In this document: positions 16,360 through 23,364 of the stretch, piece by piece | Layout: every line of letters starts with the position of its first letter | Numbering within the stretch: position 1 is the first letter of the stretch | IMG/VR virus record: IMGVR_UViG_3300021962_000054 | Span: 31,796 to 95,795 of that record | DNA: 64,000 nucleotides | Strand: one strand, 5' to 3' | Source: a virus | The notes under the pieces: generated by a model | What the model was told of the DNA's origin: nothing | Seen by the model: the letters and a program-made list of their open reading frames with translations, nothing else | Databases searched by the model: none | Made by a program: the position numbers and the translations under genes

Positions 16360-17288
16360 GTGAACCCGCACTAGATCCCAATATCACAACTCAGGAGTTG
16401 ATGGCGATAGATTATCGTTACAACTATACTGAGAAAGAACTATTGGCTGATTGGGTAAAACTCAAAAATACAACAGAGTTCAAGAAGGGCAGTCAATTCA
16501 AGCCCGGCATGAAACTCTGTCAACACTTCTTTCCTAACTTTTGGAATATCAAAAGTAGTGGCGGTGTGTCATTTGCTGATTGCTGGCAAGACCATGCTCT
16601 AATGGATAAAGTACGATTGTGGGGCAAACAAGGCATGAGTCAGTTGTGGCTCTCTTGGGTGCGCCGTGCCGTGTTCATGGCTGGTGGACTACCTAACAGT
16701 AGTTTCTATCGCCCGCACTTTTCAAGACAAGTCATATTGAATACTGGTAAGGATGAAGGCACATTGTTTGATCCTTGCGCGGGTTGGGGCGGTCGTATGT
16801 TAGGCACTGTTAGTGCTGGCTGGCATTATATTGCTTGCGAGCCAAACGTCGAGACATATAACAATCTCAACATTCTAATTGATTTTCTTGGTATACGTGA
16901 TAGTGTTACATTATACAATATACCAGCAGAGACGTTTGACTACAAGAATCATAGTAAGGTAGATGTCGTATTGACAAGTCCACCTTACTTCAATCTTGAG
17001 GTTTATACTACTGATAGCAATCAAAGTTATCATAAGCATAATACATTTGATATATGGGTAACCAATTGGTTAGAACCATTGATCAATAATTGTGTCGATA
17101 TGCTCAAAGATGATGGACTATCAGTATGGAATGTCATGAATTTCAACAATTGTCATCTGGCAAGTAGTGTCATTGACATCCATACAAAGTTGAATTATAG
17201 TTGTAAGTACACATTAGGTTTTCAGAGTCCTATCGCAAACATTAGAACTGTGAAAAATAAAGACCTAACATATGTATTTGCTAAATAA
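16356..17288 (+). CDS. DNA methyltransferase (amino-group type, TSPPY)
   Basis: This 310-residue SAM-dependent DNA methyltransferase has motif I FDPCAGWGGRMLG at 138-150 and motif IV TSPPY at 207-211, typical of N4-cytosine or N6-adenine enzymes. Residues 1-130 may include the target recognition part. It overlaps the endonuclease-like gene by 4 nt and presumably protects phage DNA from it. It could alternatively act mainly as a modification enzyme against host restriction. Confidence 0.85.
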   Translation: MSEPALDPNITTQELMAIDYRYNYTEKELLADWVKLKNTTEFKKGSQFKPGMKLCQHFFPNFWNIKSSGGVSFADCWQDHALMDKVRLWGKQGMSQLWLSWVRRAVFMAGGLPNSSFYRPHFSRQVILNTGKDEGTLFDPCAGWGGRMLGTVSAGWHYIACEPNVETYNNLNILIDFLGIRDSVTLYNIPAETFDYKNHSKVDVVLTSPPYFNLEVYTTDSNQSYHKHNTFDIWVTNWLEPLINNCVDMLKDDGLSVWNVMNFNNCHLASSVIDIHTKLNYSCKYTLGFQSPIANIRTVKNKDLTYVFAK

Positions 17289-17292
17289 GTTT

Positions 17293-17451
17293 TGTGAGAG
17301 TCCGAGAGCGAAGAGTCTAACCCACTACCTGGCTATCGAGGATGAACCGATCTGTTGTTAGTTCTGTTCCCGCTTATTAGGGTGTGCTGTGGTGGCACTG
17401 GAAACAACAGAGGGCGATCTGCCCTTCAACGGATATGATAGCACTCTCACA
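17293..17451 (+). ncRNA. structured non-coding RNA C
   Basis: About 160 nt closed by a perfect 9-bp stem TGTGAGAGT (17293-17301) with ACTCTCACA (17443-17451). Inside are an 8-bp stem CTGTTGTT (17352-17359)/AACAACAG (17403-17410), an AGGGC/GCCCT hairpin (17411-17425) and a GTGC/GCAC hairpin within the second stem. No ORF fits. The organised multi-helix design argues for a functional RNA. Confidence 0.65.
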
Positions 17452-17469
17452 CCTATATAGGAAGTGTTT

Positions 17470-17715
17470 ATGTTTGAGGCTTTTTTAGAATGGTTGAATC
17501 CTAAAGTCGTTAGAGATACTTCTAATGACAGATTAGAAGAACCAGTTCGTATCAAGAAAAAGCCAACAGCAGAAGTTTACAAAGATAAGAAAGGTGAATT
17601 TCGCTGGCGTATAATCTCACATACAGGTGAGATTATAGGTGCAAGTTGTGAAGGTTATTCGTCAAAAGCAAGTTGTCAAAACAATTTGAAAACGATAACT
17701 AGTCTAAAGTTCTAA
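17470..17715 (+). CDS. DUF1508/YegP-like protein
   Basis: 81 residues from ATG 17470, chosen because AGGAA lies 6 nt upstream; a GTG at 17464 is in frame but too close to that site. The core AEVYKDKKGEFRWRIISHTGEIIGASCEGYSSKASCQNN is the DUF1508 repeat (YegP type), a small alpha/beta domain of unknown biochemical role. Its stop codon directly abuts tRNA-Ala. Confidence 0.85.
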   Translation: MFEAFLEWLNPKVVRDTSNDRLEEPVRIKKKPTAEVYKDKKGEFRWRIISHTGEIIGASCEGYSSKASCQNNLKTITSLKF

Positions 17716-17791
17716 GGGGATGTAGCTCAGTTGGGAGAGCGCCAGCTTTGCAAGCTGGATGTCGTCGGTTCGATCCCGTCCATCTCCACCA
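17716..17791 (+). tRNA. tRNA-Ala, anticodon UGC
   Basis: Acceptor GGGGATG/CATCTCC, anticodon loop TTTGCAA in CCAGC/GCTGG, T-loop TTCGATC, encoded CCA. It starts at the base after the preceding stop codon. Confidence 0.93.
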
Positions 17792-17798
17792 ATTCTAT

Positions 17799-17873
17799 TG
17801 CGGGATAGAGAAGTAGCAACTCGTCAGGCTCATAACCTGAAGATCGGTGGTGCAAATCCATCTCCCGCTACCA
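17799..17873 (+). tRNA. initiator-like tRNA-Met, anticodon CAU (divergent)
   Basis: The first base T1 faces T72, so the 1-72 pair is absent as in bacterial initiator tRNA. Acceptor GCGGGA/TCCCGC follows. The anticodon arm TCAGG-CTCATAA-CCTGA has two of the three initiator G:C pairs (AGG:CCT instead of GGG:CCC), and the flanking ACTCGTC/GAAG match tRNA-fMet. Odd points: the D-loop has C where G19 is expected, and the T-loop reads TGCAAAT with G at position 55. CCA is encoded. Confidence 0.7.
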
Positions 17874-17878
17874 AATTC

Positions 17879-17968
17879 TGAGTGTGAAAACAATACAAAG
17901 GGTGGTATGTAGTGGGGACTGTCCCCGTGAGGACCGGGATGCCCTACTAGCAACACTAGACACACTCA
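17879..17968 (+). ncRNA. structured non-coding RNA D (~90 nt)
   Basis: Closed by TGAGTGTG (17879-17886)/CACACTCA (17961-17968), with an inner 8-bp stem TAGTGGGG (17910-17917)/CCCTACTA (17942-17949, one G-U) capped by GTCC/GGAC. It lies between initiator-like tRNA and tRNA-Cys, with short flanks. Confidence 0.6.
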
Positions 17969-17978
17969 TTTTGATTAT

Positions 17979-18056
17979 GTGGAAGTGCCCGAGAGGCCCA
18001 AGGGAAGAGTCTGCAAAACTCTAAAGCCGTCGGTTCGACTCCGACCTTCCACTCCA
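17979..18056 (+). tRNA. tRNA-Cys, anticodon GCA
   Basis: Acceptor GTGGAAG/CTTCCAC, anticodon loop CTGCAAA, discriminator U73 as required for Cys, encoded CCA. Confidence 0.93.
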
Positions 18057-18059
18057 AAC

Positions 18060-18213
18060 GTGCAGTCTAATCAACTGCTAGTCTACCCAGACGATGAGAA
18101 ACGGAGTGATGTCCGTAGGGTGGTTCCAGTCTAACCGAACTGGCGCTGGCAATGCGAAAATCCTCTTTGGTCGTGATGCGGTACGAGCGACCGCCGCAGA
18201 GAGGAAGCAACTT
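18060..18213 (+). ncRNA. structured non-coding RNA E
   Basis: About 150 nt between tRNA-Cys and tRNA-Tyr with several local hairpins: ACGGA 18101-18105/TCCGT 18112-18116; CCAGT 18126-18130/ACTGG 18139-18143; CCTCT 18162-18166/AGAGG 18200-18204 enclosing GGTCG 18169-18173/CGACC 18188-18192. An open frame runs through it but continues into the tRNA and is not a gene. Confidence 0.5.
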
Positions 18214-18218
18214 ATTTT

Positions 18219-18305
18219 GGGTGAACGGCGAAGTTGGAGAGTCGCGCCGGACTGTAAATCCGTTGTCTTACGACTGAGTAGGTTCGAATCCTACTTCACC
18301 CACCA
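18219..18305 (+). tRNA. tRNA-Tyr, anticodon GUA
   Basis: Acceptor GGGTGAA/TTCACCC, anticodon loop CTGTAAA, long class II variable arm, T-loop TTCGAAT, encoded CCA. Confidence 0.93.
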
Positions 18306-18314
18306 ATGTAATCA

Positions 18315-18351
18315 TTTTGTAACACATTATTTTGTAAATAGTGTTACAAAA
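18315..18351 (+). promoter_or_regulatory. inverted repeat before the thioesterase start
   Basis: An 11-bp perfect inverted repeat, TTTTGTAACAC and GTGTTACAAAA, with a 15-nt loop ends 5 nt before the CGGAG ribosome site. It could be an operator, a translational control hairpin, or a terminator for minus-strand transcription. Confidence 0.45.
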
Positions 18352-18365
18352 AAAACGGAGTATAT

Positions 18366-18737
18366 ATGAGATTTCTAACAAGGAAGTTAGTACAGCCCGG
18401 CGATCTAAACGTAAGAGGCACACTCTTTGGTGGTCGCTTATTGGCTTGGGTTGACGAAGAAGCAGCGATCTTTGCTGGTGTTGAAACTAGACACAATAAG
18501 GTGGTGACTAAAAAGATTTCAGCAATCGATTTTATCGCGCCTGCATTTCAAGGTGACATCGTTGAGATCGGCGTCGCGCTAAAACGTGTAGGCAAGACAA
18601 GTGTAACTTTAGAAGTGCAGGTACGAAATCTAGTCACGCAAAAGGTTATCGTAAATATAGATGAAATGGTTTTTGTATGTGTCGATGAGAACGGTGTTCC
18701 CGTCAGACATATGTTAGGATTACCTAAGGGACAATAG
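18366..18737 (+). CDS. acyl-CoA thioesterase (hotdog, YciA-like)
   Basis: This 123-residue hotdog-fold protein hydrolyses acyl-CoA thioesters in its family. The signature PGDLNVRGTLFGGRLLAWVDEEAAIFA contains the conserved catalytic-region Asp/Glu, followed by SAIDFIAPAFQGDIVEI and the strand KTSVTLEVQV. A CGGAG site precedes the ATG. The stop codon TAG lies inside the first bases of tRNA-Ile. It may alter host lipid or CoA pools; the substrate is unknown. Confidence 0.85.
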   Translation: MRFLTRKLVQPGDLNVRGTLFGGRLLAWVDEEAAIFAGVETRHNKVVTKKISAIDFIAPAFQGDIVEIGVALKRVGKTSVTLEVQVRNLVTQKVIVNIDEMVFVCVDENGVPVRHMLGLPKGQ

Positions 18738-18803
18738 CTCAGTTGGTAGAGCAAAGTGTTGATAACGCTTAGGTCCATGGTTCGAACCCATGTTGTCCCA
18801 CCA
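18728..18803 (+). tRNA. tRNA-Ile, anticodon GAU
   Basis: Acceptor GGGACAA/TTGTCCC, anticodon loop TTGATAA, encoded CCA. Its first 10 bases overlap the end of the thioesterase gene. Confidence 0.93.
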
Positions 18804-18810
18804 ATTTTCT

Positions 18811-18902
18811 GGAGACTTGGCTGAGTGGTCGAAAGCGGCGCCCTGCTAAGGCGTTGTATGGATAACACCGTACCATTGGTTCGAATCCAATAGTCTCCGC
18901 CA
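18811..18902 (+). tRNA. tRNA-Ser, anticodon GCU
   Basis: Acceptor GGAGACT/AGTCTCC, anticodon loop CTGCTAA, long variable arm, discriminator G, encoded CCA. Confidence 0.92.
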
Positions 18903-18905
18903 GAT

Positions 18906-19079
18906 TTAGACTACGATGTGTAATCGTTCTTCACGTTTGCGCCATGCCTCAAGATTACGTTGTATCTCTTCAGGTGATGTGACAAGCAAACTTGTATCTT
19001 TGGGTTTAGCAAGTTCTTCTTTTGTATATACAGGATCTATGAGAGGTATATACTTGTCTAATAGTTTTCCTACTTCCAT
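18906..19079 (-). CDS. small hypothetical protein (57 aa) antisense in tRNA array
   Basis: A minus-strand ORF beginning MEVGKLLDKYIPLID and ending ERLHIVV, charged and helical, fills the space between tRNA-Ser and tRNA-Met. An AATAAATA late-type box (19085-19092 complement) lies just upstream of its ATG. No family is recognised, and the orientation opposes the tRNAs. Confidence 0.5.
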   Translation of the reverse strand: MEVGKLLDKYIPLIDPVYTKEELAKPKDTSLLVTSPEEIQRNLEAWRKREERLHIVV

Positions 19080-19092
19080 AAATATATTTATT

Positions 19093-19169
19093 GGTGAGGT
19101 AGCTCAGACGGTTAGAGCGATGGATTCATAACCCATAGGTCGGGAGTTCGATTCTCCCCTTCACCACCA
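19093..19169 (+). tRNA. tRNA-Met, anticodon CAU (probably elongator)
   Basis: Acceptor GGTGAGG/CTTCACC fully paired (so not initiator), anticodon loop TTCATAA, A73, encoded CCA. The alternative is an Ile2 tRNA with lysidine; the 29.3-kb gene is the better Ile2 candidate. Confidence 0.85.
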
Positions 19170-19178
19170 ATAGTATTC

Positions 19179-19255
19179 GGCTCGGTAGTTCAGTTGGTTA
19201 GAATATCGGCCTGTCACGCCGAGGGTCACGGGTTCAAGTCCCGTCCGAGTCGCCA
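19179..19255 (+). tRNA. tRNA-Asp, anticodon GUC
   Basis: Acceptor GGCTCGG/CCGAGTC, anticodon loop CTGTCAC, discriminator G, encoded CCA. Confidence 0.93.
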
Positions 19256-19263
19256 ATTTTAGT

Positions 19264-19271
19264 TATAAATA
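19264..19271 (+). promoter_or_regulatory. T4-type late promoter box (TATAAATA) before SGNH gene
   Basis: A perfect TATAAATA 7 nt before the ATG at 19279; the transcript would have almost no leader, so a second upstream start may also serve this gene. Confidence 0.5.
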
Positions 19272-19278
19272 ATTAGGT

Positions 19279-19959
19279 ATGTCACGCTTGATAACATTAG
19301 GTTGCAGCCTAACTTATGATATAGGAATGAAAGAACGGTTAGCTGAATTGCTAGCATATGACCTCATAAGTCATGCTCAGACTGCCGGCAGTAATGGCTT
19401 GCAGATAAACAAATTTCATGAATATGTTTTAGAAAACGATGTCGATAAACAAGATTTAGTATTATGGCAAATCACAAGTCCTACTAGGAACCATGTTAGA
19501 TTGTATCCTAATATTGTCAACACAAAGAAAGTAAAAGACATTCAAGAAAAAGATTTTGCACCTAACGATAGATATCATTATATTCAGAATAGTATGAATG
19601 TGTTTGACAATTTGTCAAGGCTTGATATGCTATGCAATAGTCCATATAGTTTGGTTGAATTTGACTCTAACGAACAGTTACAAAACATACTAACTAACAT
19701 AGTTTTATGTAGTAAAATATATCCCAAAACTATGATCTTGTTTGGATGGTCTCAGATGTTGAACGATAAAGAAAAAGATATATTTTTTCAATACCTAGAT
19801 AGACATAATGTTCAATACATAAAAGAATTCTATGTAGATTGGATAAAAAATAATAAATTGAAGATGTGGGATGATGACTACCATCCGGCTCCCGAGTCCG
19901 GGGCAATATTTGCCGAACAAGTCATCATGCCGAAATTACAGGAACTGAGCTGGATATGA
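19279..19959 (+). CDS. SGNH/GDSL-like hydrolase
   Basis: This 226-residue protein has the block I nucleophile region LGCSLTYD (Ser10) and a C-terminal DxxH-type block DDDYHPAPESG (Asp199/200, His202), matching SGNH-fold esterases often found in T4-like marine phages. There is no signal peptide. It overlaps the next gene by 4 nt (ATGA). Possible substrates are O-acetyl groups on glycans. Confidence 0.65.
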   Translation: MSRLITLGCSLTYDIGMKERLAELLAYDLISHAQTAGSNGLQINKFHEYVLENDVDKQDLVLWQITSPTRNHVRLYPNIVNTKKVKDIQEKDFAPNDRYHYIQNSMNVFDNLSRLDMLCNSPYSLVEFDSNEQLQNILTNIVLCSKIYPKTMILFGWSQMLNDKEKDIFFQYLDRHNVQYIKEFYVDWIKNNKLKMWDDDYHPAPESGAIFAEQVIMPKLQELSWI

Positions 19960-20654
19960 CACTACCTATCGTCGATACAAAAGTTGTAGAAAACTTCTTT
20001 ACTGATGAAGAAGTAGATATGATTTTGCAAGAGTACCATAATGCAAATAGAGTTAGCAGAGAAAATCCATTCTACAGAGATGGCGTATTACAGAATTATA
20101 CGCAAGGCATAATTGCTATCGACAACGGACGACAGGTTCATGTCAGGCAATTCGCTAGAACAGCAGAGTTGTTGAAAGCTAGACTGGCTATGCATTTTGG
20201 TGACGACATCAATATCGGCACTGCGCACGTATTACGTAGCTATCAGCCATATAAATGTCACACAGACGGCGAGGACGGACAAGCAAAAATAGACGCTCAA
20301 CATTACGGAGCGTATACTTTTGTCATACCTTTAGAGACGGTTGATTCATATACGATAGTTTTCAATGAATATTTTGATAAAGGTAAATTATTAGACGAAT
20401 GGTTCTTAGAAAACCCTGACATGCCTAAAAAAGATGTCATAACAGATGAAATTTATGAGAAGCACCTCAGCGCAGAATATAGAGAATATATGAGGTATCT
20501 TTCAATCGATACTATTTTCCCTTGGAAAAGGGGATCATGTCTTGGGATGAGTAGATATAAGTTTCATGGTAGTGATAATTTTCCAACAAGAATGGAAAGT
20601 AAATTAGGAATTATAGTTTGGACTGTCTTCAATCACGGTCCTAAATCAATATAA
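19956..20654 (+). CDS. 2OG-Fe(II) oxygenase-like protein 1
   Basis: This 232-residue protein is coupled to the SGNH gene. The iron-binding pattern H102-x-D104 (KCHTDGED) and a distal His204 (KFHGSDNFP) with downstream strand LGIIVWTVFN fit the double-stranded beta-helix oxygenase fold. It is one of seven such genes between 19.9 and 31.1 kb. The substrate is unknown. Confidence 0.6.
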   Translation: MTLPIVDTKVVENFFTDEEVDMILQEYHNANRVSRENPFYRDGVLQNYTQGIIAIDNGRQVHVRQFARTAELLKARLAMHFGDDINIGTAHVLRSYQPYKCHTDGEDGQAKIDAQHYGAYTFVIPLETVDSYTIVFNEYFDKGKLLDEWFLENPDMPKKDVITDEIYEKHLSAEYREYMRYLSIDTIFPWKRGSCLGMSRYKFHGSDNFPTRMESKLGIIVWTVFNHGPKSI

Positions 20655-20656
20655 TT

Positions 20657-20733
20657 GTGACCGTTGTCAAGTGGCCTAAGACCCCGGGTTGTGATCCCGG
20701 TATTCGTTGGTTCGAATCCAACCGGTCACCCCA
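20657..20733 (+). tRNA. tRNA-His, anticodon GUG
   Basis: Acceptor GTGACCG/CGGTCAC, anticodon loop TTGTGAT, discriminator C73, encoded CCA. The base at -1 is T, so the G-1 identity element is not genome-encoded. Confidence 0.9.
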
Positions 20734-20739
20734 TTTTTT

Positions 20740-20834
20740 GCCCCTGTAGTTTAATGGTAGAACACCTGTCTTATACACAGGCTTTGGCGCCAGATTAGCG
20801 CACAGTGTCGGTTCGACTCCGGCCGGGGGTACCA
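20740..20834 (+). tRNA. tRNA-Ile, anticodon UAU, with expanded variable arm
   Basis: Acceptor GCCCCTG/CGGGGGT, D-arm GTTT/GAAC, anticodon arm CCTGT-CTTATAC-ACAGG, T-arm GTCGG/CCGGC, encoded CCA. The 34-36 triplet is TAT (codon AUA). The region between anticodon and T arms is about 25 nt and forms a GCGC/GCGC hairpin, unlike a normal type I Ile tRNA. Confidence 0.75.
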
Positions 20835-20848
20835 ACAGTAAATAAAAC

Positions 20849-22153
20849 ATGAAGCAAAACATCTATGTTTTACCAAAAGAGTTTACTAACTTAAGTTGGT
20901 CGAAAGATTATTCTTTTGCACACATAGATGATGCATTCAAGTTCGATTCCCCAAATTTTCTTGAAAACACTGTGGGGTTAGAAGAGATATTACAAAATAA
21001 TAATCTGTTATGTGAATATAAATTGATAATCATATTTCCTATGCCTTTACAAAGCACGTATCTATTAGATGAAAATTACAAAGATAACAACACTAAATGG
21101 TTTAGTTTATTGGATAGATGTCTGTTACTTTGTAAAAATAGACCGGATACTAGGATAGTGTCTGGTACAGACTGGGATGAACATAATGTAAGCTGTTACG
21201 AAAATAAAAGTTTGATCAAACTCATAATAGACAAATTTAGATATAACAGAGTTGATTTAGCAAAACTGACGTGGCTGTACAGCAACCCATTCGTTCCGGA
21301 ATGGTTAGCGCAAGAAACATCATATGACAAAACAACGGTCAATAGTTTTTACTACAGTAGCTATCTACCACGTTGCAAAGAACTTATACTGTTGTTGGGA
21401 GAACCAGACTATTTTGTAAACAAAACCCATTGGTTTTTGAGTCTCAACAGAAATGTAAGACAGCACAGAACCAATCTAGCATATTGGTGGTACAAGAATA
21501 AACGAAGACCGGCTCATATAAGCTATCGAATGATGTCCGGTTCATATGAGGTAGCAGACAAAGCTCTTATAAAAAAATGGTTCAAAGGCATTAATTTAGG
21601 CTTTCATGATAATAAAATGAAAGATCCCGAAAACTACTATGCATTTGTAGATTCTTTACCTTGGTGTCTTGACACACCGGATGCTAAAAAAACCCTTGAT
21701 ATCGAATATCAAGATTGTCTCTCAAAAAAATTTATTAGTGAATCGGCGTGTTATATTCCTACAGAGACACATTGCACTAATGATTTATACTATAAAGGAT
21801 TCATAACAGAGAAGACATACAAAACATTCGTATTTGGAATGCCGTCAATCTGGATTTCATCAGCACATACTATCGAAGCCTGTAAAAAATTAGGTTTTCG
21901 ATCTTTTGGCAAACTAATCAATGAAGAGTATGATAAAGAAGAAAATTTGTCCAAAAGAATGAATATGGTTTTGCGAGAGCTAGATCGAATACAAAAAATA
22001 GAAGATATCACGTATTGGTATAGAAAGGGCATCGATATCTATAGACATAATTTTACCAAAATAAAAGAATTGACCGAAATAAATTACGTTGACAAAGTGG
22101 GAAATTATCATGATATCTATGCTGCTAAGTATGGAACTATCTCTAATCTATAG
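20849..22153 (+). CDS. putative glycosyltransferase (GT10/fucosyltransferase-like C-terminus)
   Basis: This is a 434-residue protein. The C-terminal half has FISESACYIPTET, then FITEKTYKTFVFGMPSIWIS and a following KKLGFRSFG, resembling the donor-binding signature of alpha-1,3-fucosyltransferase-like enzymes in phages. The N-terminal half is Trp/Tyr/Asn-rich with no recognised motif. It is a cytosolic protein without signal peptide. It may glycosylate phage DNA, fibres or host envelope; this is unresolved. Confidence 0.55.
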   Translation: MKQNIYVLPKEFTNLSWSKDYSFAHIDDAFKFDSPNFLENTVGLEEILQNNNLLCEYKLIIIFPMPLQSTYLLDENYKDNNTKWFSLLDRCLLLCKNRPDTRIVSGTDWDEHNVSCYENKSLIKLIIDKFRYNRVDLAKLTWLYSNPFVPEWLAQETSYDKTTVNSFYYSSYLPRCKELILLLGEPDYFVNKTHWFLSLNRNVRQHRTNLAYWWYKNKRRPAHISYRMMSGSYEVADKALIKKWFKGINLGFHDNKMKDPENYYAFVDSLPWCLDTPDAKKTLDIEYQDCLSKKFISESACYIPTETHCTNDLYYKGFITEKTYKTFVFGMPSIWISSAHTIEACKKLGFRSFGKLINEEYDKEENLSKRMNMVLRELDRIQKIEDITYWYRKGIDIYRHNFTKIKELTEINYVDKVGNYHDIYAAKYGTISNL

Positions 22154-22239
22154 TATTTTTTCTATGGGTGATATAAATTTGCATTGTTCCGACGAATATA
22201 TTATAATTCAAGATAGTGATTGTACACTTGAGATATTAC

Positions 22240-22315
22240 GGGACCTTAGCTCAGATGGTAGAGCAGTAGACTTTTAATCTATTGGTCGGGAGTTCGATCC
22301 TCCCAGGTCCTACCA
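22240..22315 (+). tRNA. tRNA-Lys, anticodon UUU
   Basis: Acceptor GGGACCT/AGGTCCT, anticodon loop CTTTTAA, A73, encoded CCA. Confidence 0.93.
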
Positions 22316-22321
22316 ATTTAT

Positions 22322-22397
22322 GGCCTCGTAGCTCAGGGGATAGAGCAACAGCCTTCTAAGCTGTGGGTCGCAGGTTCGAATCCTGCCGGGGTCGCCA
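22322..22397 (+). tRNA. tRNA-Arg, anticodon UCU
   Basis: Acceptor GGCCTCG/CGGGGTC, anticodon loop CTTCTAA, discriminator G, encoded CCA. It reads AGA, a codon typical of AT-rich phage genes. Confidence 0.93.
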
Positions 22398-22410
22398 ATA
22401 TGAGGTGTGT

Positions 22411-23028
22411 ATGAAGATAAAAGTTTATAACAAAAATATTATATACGCAGCGTTTACTACGCAAAAGGAACTGACGTTGACTATGTGTAGACCACAAGAG
22501 TATTATGAGTGTGATAGCATTAAGTTACGCGGTAAAGTATTTTCATACGAAAAACTCGTCGACCACTATACACAAGATGATGGGCACTTGAGTTACTTTA
22601 GTATTTGGTCAGGCTTCAACATACCCAGTTATGTACTAGAAGATTTCTTTAGTAAGTTTGAATTGACCAAACGTGAACAAAAGCTGTATAACGTCACAAG
22701 ACCTTACAGCAATAAACCATATTATTTTATTGCTAGTAAAAAGAATGACACCGATACATTACGTCATGAATTAGTTCATGCGCACTACTATCTCAATCCT
22801 GTTTATAAACAAGCAGCAAATACATTAGTAAAGCATATGCGACCCGATTTACGTAAAAAGTTAACAGCAGGGTTGAAAGAAAAAGGGTACACTAATAGTG
22901 TGATAGTAGATGAAATAAATGCTTACATGGCAACAAGCGGTACTAAGTATCTCAAGACAGAATTTGATTTAGAAGTGACAAGAAAAGATATAAAGCCATT
23001 CGTAGATTTGGCTAAAACAGTTTTATGA
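22411..23028 (+). CDS. HExxH-type putative metalloprotease
   Basis: 205 residues from ATG 22411; the longer open frame upstream runs through tRNA-Arg and is rejected. The motif H119-E120-L-V-H123 in TLRHELVHAHYYL is a zinc-metallopeptidase signature. No signal peptide is present. The stop codon abuts tRNA-Gly. Proteolytic activity is inferred from the motif alone. Confidence 0.65.
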   Translation: MKIKVYNKNIIYAAFTTQKELTLTMCRPQEYYECDSIKLRGKVFSYEKLVDHYTQDDGHLSYFSIWSGFNIPSYVLEDFFSKFELTKREQKLYNVTRPYSNKPYYFIASKKNDTDTLRHELVHAHYYLNPVYKQAANTLVKHMRPDLRKKLTAGLKEKGYTNSVIVDEINAYMATSGTKYLKTEFDLEVTRKDIKPFVDLAKTVL

Positions 23029-23102
23029 GCGGGATTAGTTTAATGGTAAAACAGCAGATTTCCAATCTTCGGTCGAGAGTTCGATTCTCTCATCCCGCTC
23101 CA
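23029..23102 (+). tRNA. tRNA-Gly, anticodon UCC
   Basis: Acceptor GCGGGAT/ATCCCGC, anticodon loop TTTCCAA, U73, encoded CCA; it begins directly after a stop codon. Confidence 0.93.
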
Positions 23103-23122
23103 ATTACAAAAGGTAAAGTTAT

Positions 23123-23362
23123 ATGATGGACAGCAAACAATTAGCGTTAGTATATCTCATGGAAGAGGCTAACCGCATGTCTAGTGTATGCACAAAAAAT
23201 GTGCATAGCCTTGATAAACGTAAAGCTAAAAAACAATTAGAAGAGCAACTAGGAAAGTTGTTTTCTGCTATGCGCGAAGTAGGAGAAGAGTTTGATATAG
23301 ATGAAGATTCTACTATGGTTCATGCAGAAAAAGAATATCTGCGAAGATTAGAAGAGAAATAA
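23123..23362 (+). CDS. hypothetical helical protein (79 aa)
   Basis: This short, highly charged helical protein (KRKAKKQLEEQLGKLFSAMREVGEEF) may start at the second Met. It is followed by the convergent sulfotransferase-like gene. No domain is recognised. Confidence 0.6.
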   Translation: MMDSKQLALVYLMEEANRMSSVCTKNVHSLDKRKAKKQLEEQLGKLFSAMREVGEEFDIDEDSTMVHAEKEYLRRLEEK

Positions 23363-23364
23363 TA

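Noticed and set aside
18094-18369. Open frame through RNA E and tRNA-Tyr
   Set aside because: It overlaps a complete tRNA and ends in the inverted repeat before the thioesterase; no ribosome site.
20641-20862. Minus-strand open frame opposite tRNA-His and tRNA-Ile
   Set aside because: Antisense to two tRNA genes; the resemblance to annotated proteins is an artefact of tRNA sequences.
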